Source: Phoebastria nigripes (lineage: Eukaryota; Chordata; Aves; Procellariiformes; Diomedeidae). From it: DNA of 64,000 bases. A program made the translations under genes and the position numbers. The stretch is taken from positions 1,110,125 to 1,174,124 of the forward strand of contig JAYKAV010002788.1 of the NCBI GenBank assembly GCA_035582835.1. Direction: 5' to 3'. The notes below the pieces were generated by a model, which searched no databases, was not told the DNA's origin, and worked only from the letters and a program-made list of their open reading frames with translations. Below, one piece after another: positions 24,701-35,475 of this stretch (position 1 is its first letter; each line of letters opens with the position of its first letter).

Positions 24701-27700
24701 TTATCAGGTCAGTTTGTGAGCTGGAACAGGGAGAGGTGAGAGAGAATAACTACTGGGAGTGACTGGGAGGAGGTAGAAATTCTTGTTCTCTTCCTCTCCT
24801 TTCTTCCTGGTGGTGAGAGCGCTCTTAATTCACTCAACTGTAGCACAAAACCATATAATCAGTTTTACTTTTTACTAGCTTTTTGTTGGGCTTAATGATA
24901 AACTAGATAAGGGAATTGATCTAGCTGAAAAAAACTTCATAACCCAGGTCAGCTTTCCATCTTCCTGTTGTACTGCCCCACAGACTCGGTTGTATGTGGG
25001 TAACGAGAAGAAAAAGTGGAGACCTGAAGTGACCAGGAGGTGTAGGAACTGTAGATTAGCCAGGCTGTCAAAGAAATAAATAAAGCTGTAATTTGACTTT
25101 GTCTCATCTGGCACTCACTGTGTTGTGCGTCTTTTGTCTGTCTCTTTTCTTTTGTTTTTGCTACTACTGCTGAAGCGATGCTTAACTGCTCATGCAGAAT
25201 CATCTCTTCTTTTTAGAGCAGTTTTCACTCTCTATTTCTGTGGCTTTTTTCGACATCTGAGGAAATACTCAGTGGCACTGCTTGGCCTATTCCTATGAAT
25301 AAGTCTCTGGACTACTGGCTTGTATTGTATGTGGGTTTTTTTAAGCATGAGTTGCTCTTGACCTAGAATTTCAAAGAGGAGGGAATTCTTCCCGCTCTTT
25401 ACTGGTTGCAGCTCNAAACTTAAGTTTCTATTCATACGGAGATTTTAAGCAGAGAGTACTGTTTCACAATTTTCTTTGGATATGTTGCCTGAATTTGTAG
25501 TGAACTTTAGAGATGAGAGTATAACTTGTTGAAATGCTGCTTAAATAACATGCTTCTTGCCATAACCAACAGAGCGTTCTGCAATATGCTGAAAGTTTGT
25601 TCAATTAAGCAATGTGATCCAGACTTTCTGCCAGTATACAAGGGTATCTGGGGAAAAAAGGGATTTAGCTAATAAATATACGATGTGGACCAACTACAAG
25701 ATGCACTTCTTTGACCTTGTCTTTATTAAGAAGCCCCTGTAGCAGTATACCCATTTCAAAAAAGCAAGCCCCCCCCCCCCCAACCAAATACTGCCGGACA
25801 AATATACCCTGAATTTGAAGCCCATTTAAAACAAAATACTGTTTATATCTTAGCATAGGGTGAGAGAATGCATTGCATGACAAGTATTTATGGTGGAGTT
25901 GAAGAAGGCACATAGAATGTGTTCAGACATTATAGAAATTACGGCCACACAAGAGACTTTGGAATAAATTATATACTTCTGAGCTTTCTATTTAGTGTGT
26001 ATATTGCTGTATTTTTATGTACAAGGCATTTATAATCCAACTGGAAGACAGAACAGTATTATATGAGACCTCTTATTTATATTTAATTCTGTGTGACTTT
26101 TTAAAATTAAGTCTTTTTTAACTGATCAGTTAGAATATGTAACAAAAGGTTTCCTATTTAGATGAGAGATCTCCAGATGCACAGTATGTGGATTTGCTGC
26201 TGAATCCAGAACGTTACACTGGATACAAGGGGCCTTCTGCTTGGAGAGTGTGGAACAGCATCTATGAAGAAAACTGCTTCAAGTAATTGAGAGGGAGAGG
26301 AAGCCTATTTCTTATACTTGCACTTCAATTTAGCTTAAACCTGATTTTTGTGTTTTCTAACTTATTTTCTAGGCCTCGATCTGTCTATCGTCCTTTAAAT
26401 CCACTGGCGCCTAGTAGGGGTGGGTCTTGCCTGTTTTATTTTCTAATGCAGTTCTTCTAACATAGTGACTATTGCAGTACAAGTGATACAAATAGTAATC
26501 TTCAGTCTGTAGGTGTGCTTTCTGCTTTTTTAATTTCCTCTGTTGAAGTAGCTGTCCATTTTCAATATTTAGACTAAGGTTTGTGATACTTGATTACATA
26601 CATGCTTAACCTTATGCATATGAATAGGCTTATTAATGTCAGGGGAGCTAACGTGAAAACTAAAGTAAGTCTCAAACTGTTTAGTAAGCGTCACAGTAAT
26701 TTTCCAATGTGGATGGGAAGGAGTTAAAAGTTCAACAAAAATTTCAGCACTCTTGTATTCTTCCCTAGNATTTAATTTAATCACTTCAGCTCACAGTCAT
26801 CCTAGTGTAATGTAGCTGTACATTTTCCATCCATAATGTTTAGTGTGTTACAAATGTACAACTAATAGCATTATTTGAAGAAAGAGTGGATACTTAAGAA
26901 GGCTCAGTTATCTGCAAGAATGTTAAAAAAAAAAAAAAGTATGCCAATGACTTGGGTTTTCAGTTTTCAAATTTAAATTGAAAACTATAACCTGGTGTTC
27001 CAAATGAATCAGCTTTCCCCTGTCAGTGTGTCTCATTTCCCTTAAAAATTAACTATTAGCCAATAGATTGAGTTACAAAACATCACCACACATTAGAAAA
27101 TCAAGATAGCTTTTAGTAATTATAAATATTGAGATAATATTTTGCTGGTATACACAAATAAAAAGAATTGTAAGAGCAGTTTAACTCAGGGATCAGAATT
27201 TCAGAAAGGAACACTGGTCAGATTGTTGAATAATGTGAACTGAAGAAGATGACTTCCTAACCATCTTTCTGAAGCTAAAACATAGCTTTCAAGAATATGT
27301 AAATCAGCTGCTACTAAGATTTCAAATTCTTCGTGACTTTNGTTATTATAATGTGTTTAGCCTCAGGTGGTCTTGGAGAGGAGAAAGAGGATGGAAAGTA
27401 GCCTATTTTTCTGTAGATTAAATAAGGTTTCTAGCACTTTTTCAGTGTTTGTAGTAAAGCCTATGTTTCATTACTACTTTGCTGTGGAAATTATCTTTTT
27501 AATGCTTATGGATTTTTTCCTCCCCCCCCCCCCCCCCAAAGGAGGAGATGATGGTAAGTCATCTTATATTGCTTGACTTGCAGAAATGAAGTAAGCATTA
27601 AAGAGTTTTGGACATCTGATTTATTCACTTTATTGCTATTGCATTAGAGGGCAGAAAAGTTATGTTTTTATGCAGATGATTGATCAGAAAATGTTTTTAT

Positions 27701-30700
27701 TGGGATAATTCTTTCATTTGGAGTAGGGGGAAGGAGTGGATAAGAGCAAAATACAGTTCTATTGTTGGTTCTTATCCTTGTGGCAGAATATGAGTTGTGA
27801 TAATGTTATTAGCGAGATAACTGGAGATGCATAAATTAAAGGATTCTTGGGTCTCTTCCAGAGCCCCATTGATAATGATGTCAGATCCCTTAGAAGAAGA
27901 GGGACAGTTTTTTGTGTACTTTCTTGAATGTCCTTGATTTTGGGAAGGTGGGGAGAGAGTGGGGAGAAAAAGCATTTGGTCTGTCTGCAGTGAGACAGAC
28001 TTTAAGATTTTTCAGTCAACTGAAAGCTGTCAGGCTCTCAGATCTAAGCCTAGAGGAAACCTTCAGACAGTTAGCCTTTACCTTGACTGCTGTCAGATAT
28101 AATTACACTCTTCTGTCACATCTTTCACCACTAGTGCATGTAATCAGGCCTGCACTTCCATACACTTCTGAATGCCCTGACCAGTAGCTTAGTTGTGCTC
28201 ATTCTTGTATTTCTCCTATTCTGACCCCAACAGATTTAAACTAACCTCAAAGTTCAGCCACTTCAGTGCCTATTCTCACTTTAATAGCTAAATTATTTAG
28301 CTTTATGTCCAGATGGCAGCTAATGTTAGTATGCATAGTAATATAAAGACACTGTAATGTTGAAAATGAATACTCTTCATTTGACTATATACTTTGTATT
28401 TACAGGAGAATCTTTCTACACATGGCTAGAAGGTAAAAGTTCTTGGATGGGTTAATATAATGTTAAATTCACTAAAAGAAACACTGTAGTATTTTTTTTC
28501 ATCTCCCCAAATATTTTTCATAGTGTAGGCTTTTTAATAAATTGTGCAGAACTTTTGAGTGTCATTCAAAGAATATTTTTTTCTTAAGGGTCTTTGGAAA
28601 TCTTCTCATTCACTTAGATGGTATACTCCTTAAACCCTTCAGTGTTTCATCTTTTATAAAGGGGGAATTCACTCCAATACCAGTTACTTTGAATTTTCTG
28701 TTCATTCTGCTCCGTTCCTGCATTTAAGTAGGGACATTATTAGTAACATTGCTAAGCGTTTTTATTTGAAGACAGCTTTAAAAAACATTAAAGTTCTTGA
28801 TGGTTCTGTTGCCAGTATATAAACTAACATAAGTATAATGTGTGTTCAGAAGGCAAAGCAATTTGCTTTTTATTCATATTTAAATGGAAATTATTATTAC
28901 AGTGGTAGCAATCAAAATCGCATTTTGGAGGTGTGCAGAAAAGTAAATGAGTTAAATGTACTTAATTTTANACTTAGTTCATTCTGCCTTTCATAAGCCT
29001 TTACTTGTCTAGTTGGAAGTCTCTAACTGCTGCTATTGTAGGAAAGCATACAAATTTACATGCTTTTTAAAATGTGATGTCTCTAAATGAGGCCATATCT
29101 CAGCCTTACAGATAGGCTTCACCATCAGCTCTTTGTGCTTCCATTTGTGGAGACTGGAGTGGCAGCAAGGTCACCCAAACATAACTTTGAGAAAGGAACA
29201 AACTCCTAAATTCCAAGTGTAGTCTCTGTCTCTGGGTCTAAGTGGTGTTATAAGTAATTTCTGCATTTAAATTGTATTTTGGCCACCCAATGCCATTGTG
29301 TTTCTGTTTATGCTGTAGAAGTCTGTATCCATCGAAGTCATATTTTTCAAGGTTTTGCTCTGTGCATTTAAATCTTCCGTGAATTTACATTAGAGCTGGG
29401 AAGAAATATTTTTGCTGTTTTCCAATGCCATAAGGTTTTCTGGGGTTTTTGATGTTTTTCTGTAAGGTCACTACTCTAACTCAGTGGTAGCTTTAATTCC
29501 AATTAGGATGGGTCACAGTATAGTTCTGGTTTCCCGACTGTCAAAATTCAAGACTATTTCAAATTTATTGCTCAAACAATGTAAGCATCTTATTTTTGTG
29601 TGGCAATTTATCTGTACTGATTGACCAGATACTTATTTGACTGTATTTATTAGAACACTAAAATACCAAGTAAGAAATATCAAACTTCATTCTTAGTACT
29701 TCTTCATGTAAAAAATAAGAGGAAAACTTTTCCTATGATGGCTATAAGGGCTTATTAACAATGCTGAAGTACTGTAATTGTAACTCTTGAAAGTTAAACA
29801 ATGCAGACTTGCATCACTGAAATGTCAAGGTATATTCATTTTAATACATTATTTCCAGTATCTAGTTTGGGGTCTGTTTGTCTTTTTTCCTGGACAGGTC
29901 TTTGCCTTGAGAAAAGAGTGTTTTATAAACTCATTTCTGGACTTCATGCTAGCATCAACTTGCATCTGTGTGCAAATTATCTTCTTGAAGGTAATTTAAG
30001 TCTAGGTAAAATTGCTGAATGGAATTCTACAATATCTGTAACATGTTTGGTTTTTTCTGAAAATTTTTGATATATACTTAGTTGCTTTCTTTTTCTAAAT
30101 ATGTGTGTTTTACTCCCCCTGCCCTTTTTTTTTTCCTCTGTGTAGAAACCTGGGGGAAGCCTCGCTGGGGACCGAATGTGAAAGAGTTCACTCGCCGCTT
30201 TGACCCTATTGAAACAAAAGGAGAAGGACCAAGGAGGCTCAAAAATCTGTATTTCTTATATTTGATAGAGCTACGTGCTTTGTCAAAGGTTGCACCGTAC
30301 TTTGAGCGTTCAGTTGTTGACCTTTACACAGGAAATGGCCATGAGGATGCTGAATCTAAAGCTCTCTTACTAGATATCTTCAGGGATACAAAGTAAGGCA
30401 TAGGATTCTTTTTTATCAATAGTTTGAAATTCTCTGTTATGTTCGCAAGTGAGAACAGATGACTTCTTGATAGGATAGGACAAGAAGGAGAGTGGAATGA
30501 AGACATAAAATTAAGTAATGGGAGAGAACAAGAGGAATTTGTACATTTGACGGGAAGAGATTAATATTTTTGAGGTTTGAATATACCAATCTTTAAAAAA
30601 CAAAAGCCCCACAAACAAACAAAAAACAACACACACCCCCACACACACACNCCCACACACACCCCCACACACCCAACACCCTGGGCTACTCCCTATTTGT

Positions 30701-33700
30701 TGCTTTTTCTGATTCTTCAGTATAAGACGTACATGATTTATTTTGGAAAGGAAAATAGTACATGTAGTCCTTTAACGATCCAGTGAGTAATCCAGCTTTT
30801 ATCATAGACTTAACCTCTGGGGTTTTAGCCAAGCCTTCTTCCTTCTCTTTACTCTGTAAGGTTATTCAGGTCCAGTTCCTTTGCTCACCTTTTTGCTAAT
30901 TTTTGTGATTGGTAATGTGCTGTGTGGCTTCATTGCTGTCCCTAATCATAATCTTGCTAGGTGTTTGAGATGTGGTCAGACAATGATCAACTGAAAGGCA
31001 AACATTAAGACAATTTCAGTGTATATTAGAAAGAAATCTTGATCAGTGGAAATGGAGTGAAGAAAATTCTCAACAAAACTAAATAACAGATTTCAAGTTA
31101 CAGTGACTGAATAGTAAAACTGATACCATTCAGTAAATTTTTAAGAGCTATTCTGCAAAGACTAGGAACTCTGGAAAGTATTTTACACTGATGGTATCAG
31201 CTGCTCGCCAAGCTTGATGGAACACTGTCGTTTATGCCAGTGTTTGGGTTTTTTTGCATTTTGTCTTTATTAGGTCCTTCCATATGCACTTTGATGAAAA
31301 GTCCATGTTTGCTGGAGATAAAAAAGGAGCCAAGTCATTAAAGGTAAAGCTAGTTTTCTGAATGACATCCAAAATACCCATTTCGGAATTAAGTTGTGTT
31401 ATTTTAGAAAACCTCTCTACCTACCAAAAGCATAATACCAAGAGTAGAAAAGACAGGGATAAAAACTTACAGAATTGTATCTGAGGCCTCTTAATCTACT
31501 TTGTAGTAAATGANTACAAGGTGTTGTCCTGAGCCAAGCAGACTGAAATCTCTGGTTTAGTGCCTTGGGTCTGCCATCAGGACTGCGGTGAGGCAAATGA
31601 GTTGAATTGGTATTACCAGTAGATGCAATGGTATTTTTTAAACAGAGTATCTGTTTCTCATAAGCAACTAAAAAAAAAAAAAACAAAANCAAAAAACCAC
31701 AAAACAGTGATGTTTGCTTAAGAAACAGATGCCTTATACAGTGTAATATAATGTAGTATGATATAATGTAATATAATATTATACTTAACATTAGAAAAGC
31801 ATCGTTCCTAGACATGGGACCCTAACGTGAATGCTGTTACTACCTAACAACTTCTAGTGTTAACATGCTGGTGTTCAGATTGGTATGCACTACAATTCCA
31901 CAGTTGGAGTGTGGCCCAGCAATAAAGGTCTGTTTTAATACTTATTAACACTTTTAATACTTATTTCAGTAGTAGTATGGAATTTCATCAGCATTAGAAA
32001 GAATGCTATTAGAAAGGTGCCAGTAGTTTATCAGCCCAGCTAGTGTTTTTCTGACCTTGAAATTTAATTGAGATCATCTTAATTAGTTCTGTGCTGTGCT
32101 TGCTTCCACTCTGACTGAAGCTGCAAAGCAACAATCTACCCATAGCTTTGGACAGGAAATGTCTTTTGTGAATTGTAACTTGCTTGCCTGTTTGTCAGAA
32201 AGGTAGGTTGGTTTAAAAGGGAGTTGAATAATGGAAGAAAAATTGGGCAGGGACACAGATACAGTACTTATAGCTCAGAAAATTTTGAGCAAGTTGCTAG
32301 AAACTCAGTGTACAGAATCCAAGCATTACCCTGCTTGTCCTNTATTTGGGNTTTTTTTTCCAAGGAATTAACTATTAGCAGTGGCTTGGAAACAAGATTC
32401 TGGGTTTATGTAGACCTTTGTTATGGCCTGACCACGTATGGTAGTGGTTTTGTTCAGTTTTAGTAATAGAGAATTGATATTCTGCTGNTACTAGGTTAGT
32501 TAACCTTCTGTTTTTGTAAAGCTAAGAGGTACTTTAACTTAATGTTTTTTATTTTGTTTTTAACTGATAGGAAGAATTCAGATTGCATTTCAAGAACATA
32601 TCCCGCATAATGGATTGTGTTGGATGCGATAAATGCAGGCTGTGGGGNAAACTGCAGGTATAGTTTATTTTATGTGTCTGTGCATGGCCGGGGCGGGGGC
32701 GGGTCAGAAGATAAGCATCTATTTCAGTTTGGCAGGATGCCTCTTACCTTAGCGTTCAGACTTTCTGCACATGATTGGTCTTTGATATCCTTCCTCTATA
32801 TTAAAAGTAGACATATGTTTAGTTCACTGTTAAAAAATTTAACAACAACAACAAAAAAAATTTGTTTAAAAAATGTTTATCTTGTTTAGTCAACAGCTGT
32901 TTAGTTTACTAAAGGGTATAGTTTGTATTCTCCAAAAAAAATGTATTTAAAGCAGATGCTTCACGGCAAAGTCTTACTGGCAGTCAATATCTTATCTGTA
33001 TTCAGTCATCAGATGAGCCTTGTAGAATCACCTGTGGGAAGCCTTCCTGGAAATACAGCACTTGCTTAATTGTTAGAAAATTCAGCGTGAGATTTAACTC
33101 CACAAATTGAGGCATAAGAAAAAGAAGTAATTCAGATCTTTACAACTTATGCAGAAGGCAGCAAATGAATGCAAAGGTGCACAGTAAAGCTGACAGTTGA
33201 AAAGCAGAATTTCAGTTTCTGGACTTTTTAATTTTTTTATTGAGAACAAGATTTTAAACCTCAAGACTAATGTTAAATCCAGACTGAAAATAGTTGTTAC
33301 TTTGGGGTTCCTACTGTATTATACTGCTGTATAGCATTAAGCTTATCAGAGTTCAGTTTTCAAAGAAATTTGTAACATCAAAAATTTGGTGGTGTTTGCT
33401 GAATTTCTGGAGTTNTGCCTACCCTGTCCTAGTTAATGCTTCTGATCTATTATTGTTTTTTCCTTCTCACACCAAACGAAATAGGGCCAGATTTCCTGAC
33501 TTATAAAATTCTCTTGNAGCCAGCCTCAACCACTTTTTGTCAAAATCCGGTGGTTGTTTCTGTAGCCAGATTAAAAGGGGAAATAAGAATAGCTGCTTCT
33601 GTTCTATTTCTGTATAGAAAATGGGGGTTGAAACTGAAACTGCAATGTCTGCCACTGGGACTGGAGGTNGAAAAAGCAGAAGTGTTGTGATGCCTCATAA

Positions 33701-35010
33701 TAAAACCTAGTTTGACTTGGAAGGGGGAGGGGAGCTGATCCAACAGCTCCTGCAGCAGTGGGGCATCTGTAAGGTAAGGGGTGGGAGGGAGCTGGAAGTG
33801 GAAGGCATATTTTCATATGCATCTGCTGTGGCTGAGAAGAAAAGAGATGGGAAGTGAAGGAGTGATCTTATTGATGTTAAAACATTGGACTTTTCTTGTA
33901 GACTCAAGGCTTAGGAACTGCTCTGAAGATCTTGTTTTCTGAGAAAGAAATACAGAGCCTTCCTGAGAATAGNCCATCAAAAGGTTTTCAACTCACACGT
34001 CAAGAAATAGTTGCTCTTGTAAATGCCTTTGGAAGGTAAGTTTTTATCATTTGTATAATAGAAAACCAATAAAACTTCAGTGTCAACACTCAAGGTCTGT
34101 GGAAAGATGGTATTGTACATGTAGCTGAAGCTTTTAAAGGCTGAATTATTATCAGTGATATTGATAAACTTAATGCCATCAAACTGAGCATGTGGAGTTC
34201 TGATTATTAGCCTTGGTCATCGCTGTGTGTTGGGATCAACTTCATCTCTCTATCTCGTATCTCATAAATTCCATCTTGTGAAAGCTGGATTTAAGTCTCA
34301 AACAGTCTTAAGCATTAGACTTTGGGTATGTCTCCTCAGTTTTGGACACTGAGTAGAGCTGTTCTACGGTTTTTTTAATTTTATTTCTGTTTTAACCGTG
34401 TGTATGTCCGAAGTAGTGAAAGGGAACAAAAATACTTGGAGATTTTGTAACGCTGTCATTTAGCCCTTAGGCTTTTGTATTTTTGTGTATGATGTGTTTA
34501 CTTTTGTTAAAACTTTAGTTTTGTTTATTTTTTTGAAAACAGCAGAGATTTACCCCATTCAAGTGATGAAATAAAACATTTCAACAGCTTTAAAAGATGT
34601 GTAGAACTTGCTTTGTTCATCATGCTAATTCTTCAGATCTTGAATATAACAATCTGGTCCTGTTTAAAAGAATGTGATTAAAGTTTATTACCTCTGGTTA
34701 GAGATTTTTATAGAAGTTTAATGAAGTCAGGAAAATTTAAAATATATTTGAACTTTAATCCCTGTAATATAGTCTGTAAATATAATGGAGAGTCAGATAG
34801 TAGATCTTTTGAGGAAAGTTGTATCTTAGTTAATCTTTGGAACAGAATTGTGTTCCAAAAACCAAACAAAAAGCCCCCATGGAAGATGATGATTTGCACT
34901 TCTCTTTCACAGTTGACTTACTAACACTTAAGGGGTTTTTGTTTTACAGGCTTTCCACAAGTATAAGAGAGTTGCAGAATTTTAAAGTTTTATTACGACA
35001 AACTAGGTAA
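7707..35010 (+). CDS. ERO1B: ERO1-like protein beta, ER oxidoreductin (16 coding exons, complete)
   Basis: FAD-dependent thiol oxidase of the ER lumen. It re-oxidises protein disulfide isomerase and passes electrons to oxygen, giving hydrogen peroxide. Splicing the 16 exons listed separately gives 1401 bases: 466 codons plus TAA, against 467 residues in human. Residues 1-33 are a signal peptide with an Arg/Ala/Leu-rich core. The outer shuttle pair is C89-x4-C94, and the active-site CxxCxxC is C389, C392, C395. Likely FAD contacts, by position against ERO1A, are R185, W198, H253 and R298. It is ERO1B rather than ERO1A from close residue identity along its length and from GPR137B next door. The promoter has an ER-stress element. 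No in-frame stop breaks the frame; single n bases fall at 32648 and 33973. The interval given includes introns. Confidence 0.97.
7806..12551 (+). other. ERO1B: ERO1B intron 1
   Basis: GT-AG intron of 4.7 kb. The first 400 bases belong to the CpG island; the rest is AT-rich with no recognised gene or mobile element. The open frames here are short and not conserved in appearance. Confidence 0.85.
12552..12671 (+). CDS. ERO1B: ERO1B coding exon 2
   Basis: Forty codons, residues 34-73, phase 0 at both ends, between TTTTTTAATAG and AAG|GTACAA. It carries the conserved N-terminal CLCD motif (C41, C43) and the [12 protein letters not shown] segment typical of ERO1. Confidence 0.97.
12672..16435 (+). 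other. ERO1B: ERO1B intron 2
   Basis: GT-AG intron of 3.8 kb, AT-rich. A short stretch near 14096-14190 faintly resembles a very old CR1 tail but is too degraded to call. Nothing else recognised. Confidence 0.85.
16436..16519 (+). CDS. ERO1B: ERO1B coding exon 3 (outer active-site cysteines)
   Basis: Twenty-eight codons, residues 74-101, phase 0. It holds C80, C89, C94 and C99; C89 and C94 are the CSIKDC shuttle pair that exchanges disulfides with protein disulfide isomerase and takes part in regulatory disulfides. Confidence 0.97.
16520..16921 (+). other. ERO1B: ERO1B intron 3
   Basis: GT-AG intron of 402 bases, AT-rich, no internal feature seen. Confidence 0.9.
16922..16963 (+). CDS. ERO1B: ERO1B coding exon 4
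   Basis: A 42-base exon of 14 codons, residues 102-115 ([14 protein letters not shown]), phase 0 at both ends, so skipping it would keep the frame. The donor is AAA|GTAAGT. Confidence 0.95.
16964..21445 (+). other. ERO1B: ERO1B intron 4
   Basis: GT-AG intron of 4.5 kb. It contains T-rich stretches, an AAAC repeat near 21152-21172 and no recognised gene. The open frames at 17877-18071 and 19827-20024 have no conserved features. Confidence 0.85.
21446..21528 (+). CDS. ERO1B: ERO1B coding exon 5
   Basis: An 83-base exon after TTACAG, residues 116-142 plus two bases of S143. It contains NNSKE, a possible N-glycosylation site, and [13 protein letters not shown], characteristic of ERO1B. The donor is AAG|GTATGC. 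Confidence 0.96.
21638..21680 (+). other. ERO1B: Candidate 43-nt cassette (poison) exon in ERO1B intron 5
   Basis: It begins after a strong pyrimidine tract ending TTTCCATAG and ends at AAG|GTAAAG, the same donor hexamer used by exon 13. Joined to exon 5 it stays open for its whole length, but its 43 bases shift the frame so that exon 6 begins with TAA at once. That would trigger nonsense-mediated decay. It is not part of the standard ERO1B protein. Splice signals are seen; use in vivo is inference. Confidence 0.4.
21725..21772 (+). repeat. Poly(T) run, 48 bases
   Basis: An uninterrupted T tract in ERO1B intron 5, about 45 bases downstream of the candidate cassette exon and preceded by more T-rich sequence. 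No retroposed body is recognisable next to it. Confidence 0.95.
22931..23000 (-). mobile_element. Degraded CR1 3'-end fragment
   Basis: The plus strand reads TCATAGAGTAATTTAGCTTGG then AAGGGGCTTTTAGACATCCAGT, a diverged form of the reverse-complemented CR1 tail (TCATAGAAT, TTGGAAGGGACCTT, CATCNAGT). CR1 is the main non-LTR retrotransposon of birds. The copy is old, short and non-functional. Confidence 0.5.
23422..23495 (+). CDS. ERO1B: ERO1B coding exon 6
   Basis: A 74-base exon after CCCCTCAG, completing S143 and encoding residues 144-167 plus one base of D168. It includes the conserved [10 protein letters not shown] segment and C164. The donor is ATG|GTAAAA. Confidence 0.96.
23496..26161 (+). 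other. ERO1B: ERO1B intron 6
   Basis: GT-AG intron of 2.7 kb, with a C13 run at 25769-25781 and no recognised gene or element. Confidence 0.85.
26162..26282 (+). CDS. ERO1B: ERO1B coding exon 7 (FAD-site region)
   Basis: A 121-base exon encoding D168 to K208. It contains [13 protein letters not shown] and [13 protein letters not shown]185 and W198 correspond by position to FAD-contacting residues of ERO1A. Ends in phase 2. Confidence 0.97.
26283..26372 (+). other. ERO1B: ERO1B intron 7 (90 bases)
   Basis: A very short GT-AG intron with donor AA|GTAATT and acceptor TTTTCTAG, near the lower size limit for vertebrate introns. Confidence 0.9.
26373..26419 (+). CDS. ERO1B: ERO1B coding exon 8
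   Basis: A 47-base exon encoding [15 protein letters not shown] (209-223) plus one base of G224. The donor AGGG|GTGGGT departs from consensus at +4 and looks weak. Confidence 0.93.
26420..27541 (+). other. ERO1B: ERO1B intron 8
   Basis: GT-AG intron of 1.1 kb. Its 3' end is an unusual pyrimidine tract made of C16 (27522-27537) followed by AAAG. Confidence 0.85.
27542..27553 (+). CDS. ERO1B: ERO1B coding exon 9, 12-nt microexon
   Basis: GAGGAGATGATG lies between CCCAAAG and GTAAGT. It completes G224 and adds G225, D226, D227 and one base of G228, matching the acidic GEDDG segment of mammalian ERO1B with E replaced by G. Without these 12 bases the joined frame stays open but lacks that segment, so the exon is supported by homology. 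It divides by three, so skipping is tolerated. Confidence 0.85.
27554..28405 (+). other. ERO1B: ERO1B intron 9
   Basis: GT-AG intron of 852 bases; nothing recognised inside. Confidence 0.85.
28406..28432 (+). CDS. ERO1B: ERO1B coding exon 10, 27-nt microexon
   Basis: Between TTTACAG and GTAAAA, it completes G228 and encodes ESFYTWLE (229-236) plus one base of G237, matching the conserved FY-x-WLEG of ERO1 proteins. Symmetrical (phase 1 to 1), so skipping keeps the frame but would remove conserved core residues. Confidence 0.93.
28433..29897 (+). other. ERO1B: ERO1B intron 10
   Basis: GT-AG intron of 1.5 kb, AT-rich, nothing recognised. Confidence 0.85.
29898..29990 (+). CDS. ERO1B: ERO1B coding exon 11 (FAD histidine)
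   Basis: A 93-base symmetrical exon encoding residues 237-268, including [14 protein letters not shown]253 corresponds to the FAD-binding histidine of the family. Ends in one base of E268. Confidence 0.97.
29991..30145 (+). other. ERO1B: ERO1B intron 11 (155 bases)
   Basis: Short GT-AG intron with a T-rich acceptor tract. Confidence 0.9.
30146..30392 (+). CDS. ERO1B: ERO1B coding exon 12 (largest exon)
   Basis: A 247-base exon encoding residues 268-349 plus two bases of K350. It contains [28 protein letters not shown] and [15 protein letters not shown], all hallmarks of the ERO1 core. R298 sits at the FAD-contacting arginine position. Confidence 0.97.
30393..31273 (+). other. ERO1B: ERO1B intron 12
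   Basis: GT-AG intron of 881 bases with a CA-rich simple repeat at 30628-30680. Confidence 0.85.
30628..30680. repeat. CA-rich simple repeat
   Basis: Imperfect (CA)n interrupted by C runs, with one undetermined base. Confidence 0.9.
31274..31343 (+). CDS. ERO1B: ERO1B coding exon 13
   Basis: A 70-base exon completing K350 and encoding [20 protein letters not shown] and SLK (351-373), ending in phase 0 at AAG|GTAAAG. Confidence 0.96.
31344..32570 (+). other. ERO1B: ERO1B intron 13
   Basis: GT-AG intron of 1.2 kb. It contains an A-rich stretch near 31669-31700 and a TAATATAATG-like tandem AT-rich stretch at 31742-31785. No gene. Confidence 0.85.
32571..32657 (+). CDS. ERO1B: ERO1B coding exon 14 (CxxCxxC active site)
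   Basis: Twenty-nine codons, residues 374-402, phase 0. It encodes [21 protein letters not shown]389, C392 and C395 form the CxxCxxC. C392-C395 is the inner redox pair next to FAD. One base is n at 32648, in a glycine codon whose identity is unaffected (GGN). Confidence 0.97.
32658..33901 (+). other. ERO1B: ERO1B intron 14
   Basis: GT-AG intron of 1.2 kb with several n bases, no recognised gene. Confidence 0.85.
33902..34035 (+). CDS. ERO1B: ERO1B coding exon 15
   Basis: A 134-base exon encoding [18 protein letters not shown] through AFG (403-446) plus two bases of R447. The n at 33973 makes one codon AGN (Ser or Arg; Ser by family similarity). Confidence 0.96.
34036..34949 (+). other. ERO1B: ERO1B intron 15
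   Basis: GT-AG intron of 914 bases, nothing recognised. Confidence 0.85.
34950..35010 (+). CDS. ERO1B: ERO1B coding exon 16 (C-terminus and stop)
   Basis: After TTTTACAG it completes R447 and encodes [19 protein letters not shown] (448-466), then TAA. There is no KDEL-type signal; ERO1 proteins are known to be held in the ER through their partners PDI and ERp44. Confidence 0.96.
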
Positions 35011-35453
35011 TGAAGGCCTTTGCACAACCAATTAGTGAAGACCATTTACGTGACTGCATTGAGCAGAAGGAACTGATCCTTACAGGACTCACATGAACTG
35101 ATAAAATGTAAAATCAAATACCAACTTGAATATTTATGTTTAAGCTAGGAATGGTTATTAATTAGAAAAGATATTTATGAATGAAATCTATAGTTTTTAA
35201 ATGTGTAAATTATGCTGATCTGTTTATTTTTTAAGTTCTCTGCTCACAGTTCTGTTGTACTGAAACTTCACAAATTTTCTTTATTTCCTTGTCTTTTTGA
35301 GACAGTTGTTTTATATGGAAACATATGTACCTCCACCCTGACTTGGCCTGTCCTGAGAGAGGTGGTTCACCTCTCGCCTCTCCCCAGTACTGAGCTTCAG
35401 TGTATTCTGAGGATTGGGTATGCTGATTCTGGCTGTCTAAAAGAAGAAAAGAA

Positions 35454-35475
35454 GGGGGGGGTGGGGGGTGGGGGG
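35454..35475 (+). repeat. G-rich tract, possible G-quadruplex in the ERO1B 3'UTR
   Basis: Runs of 8, 6 and 6 G separated by single T bases, followed by an A-rich stretch. The long first run can be split into two G3 blocks, so four G tracts are available. Confidence 0.6.

Noticed and set aside
27367..27576. Plus-strand frame ending in [13 protein letters not shown] as a separate gene
   Set aside because: It is intron 8 read through the C16 tract into the 12-nt exon; only GGDDG is real coding sequence.
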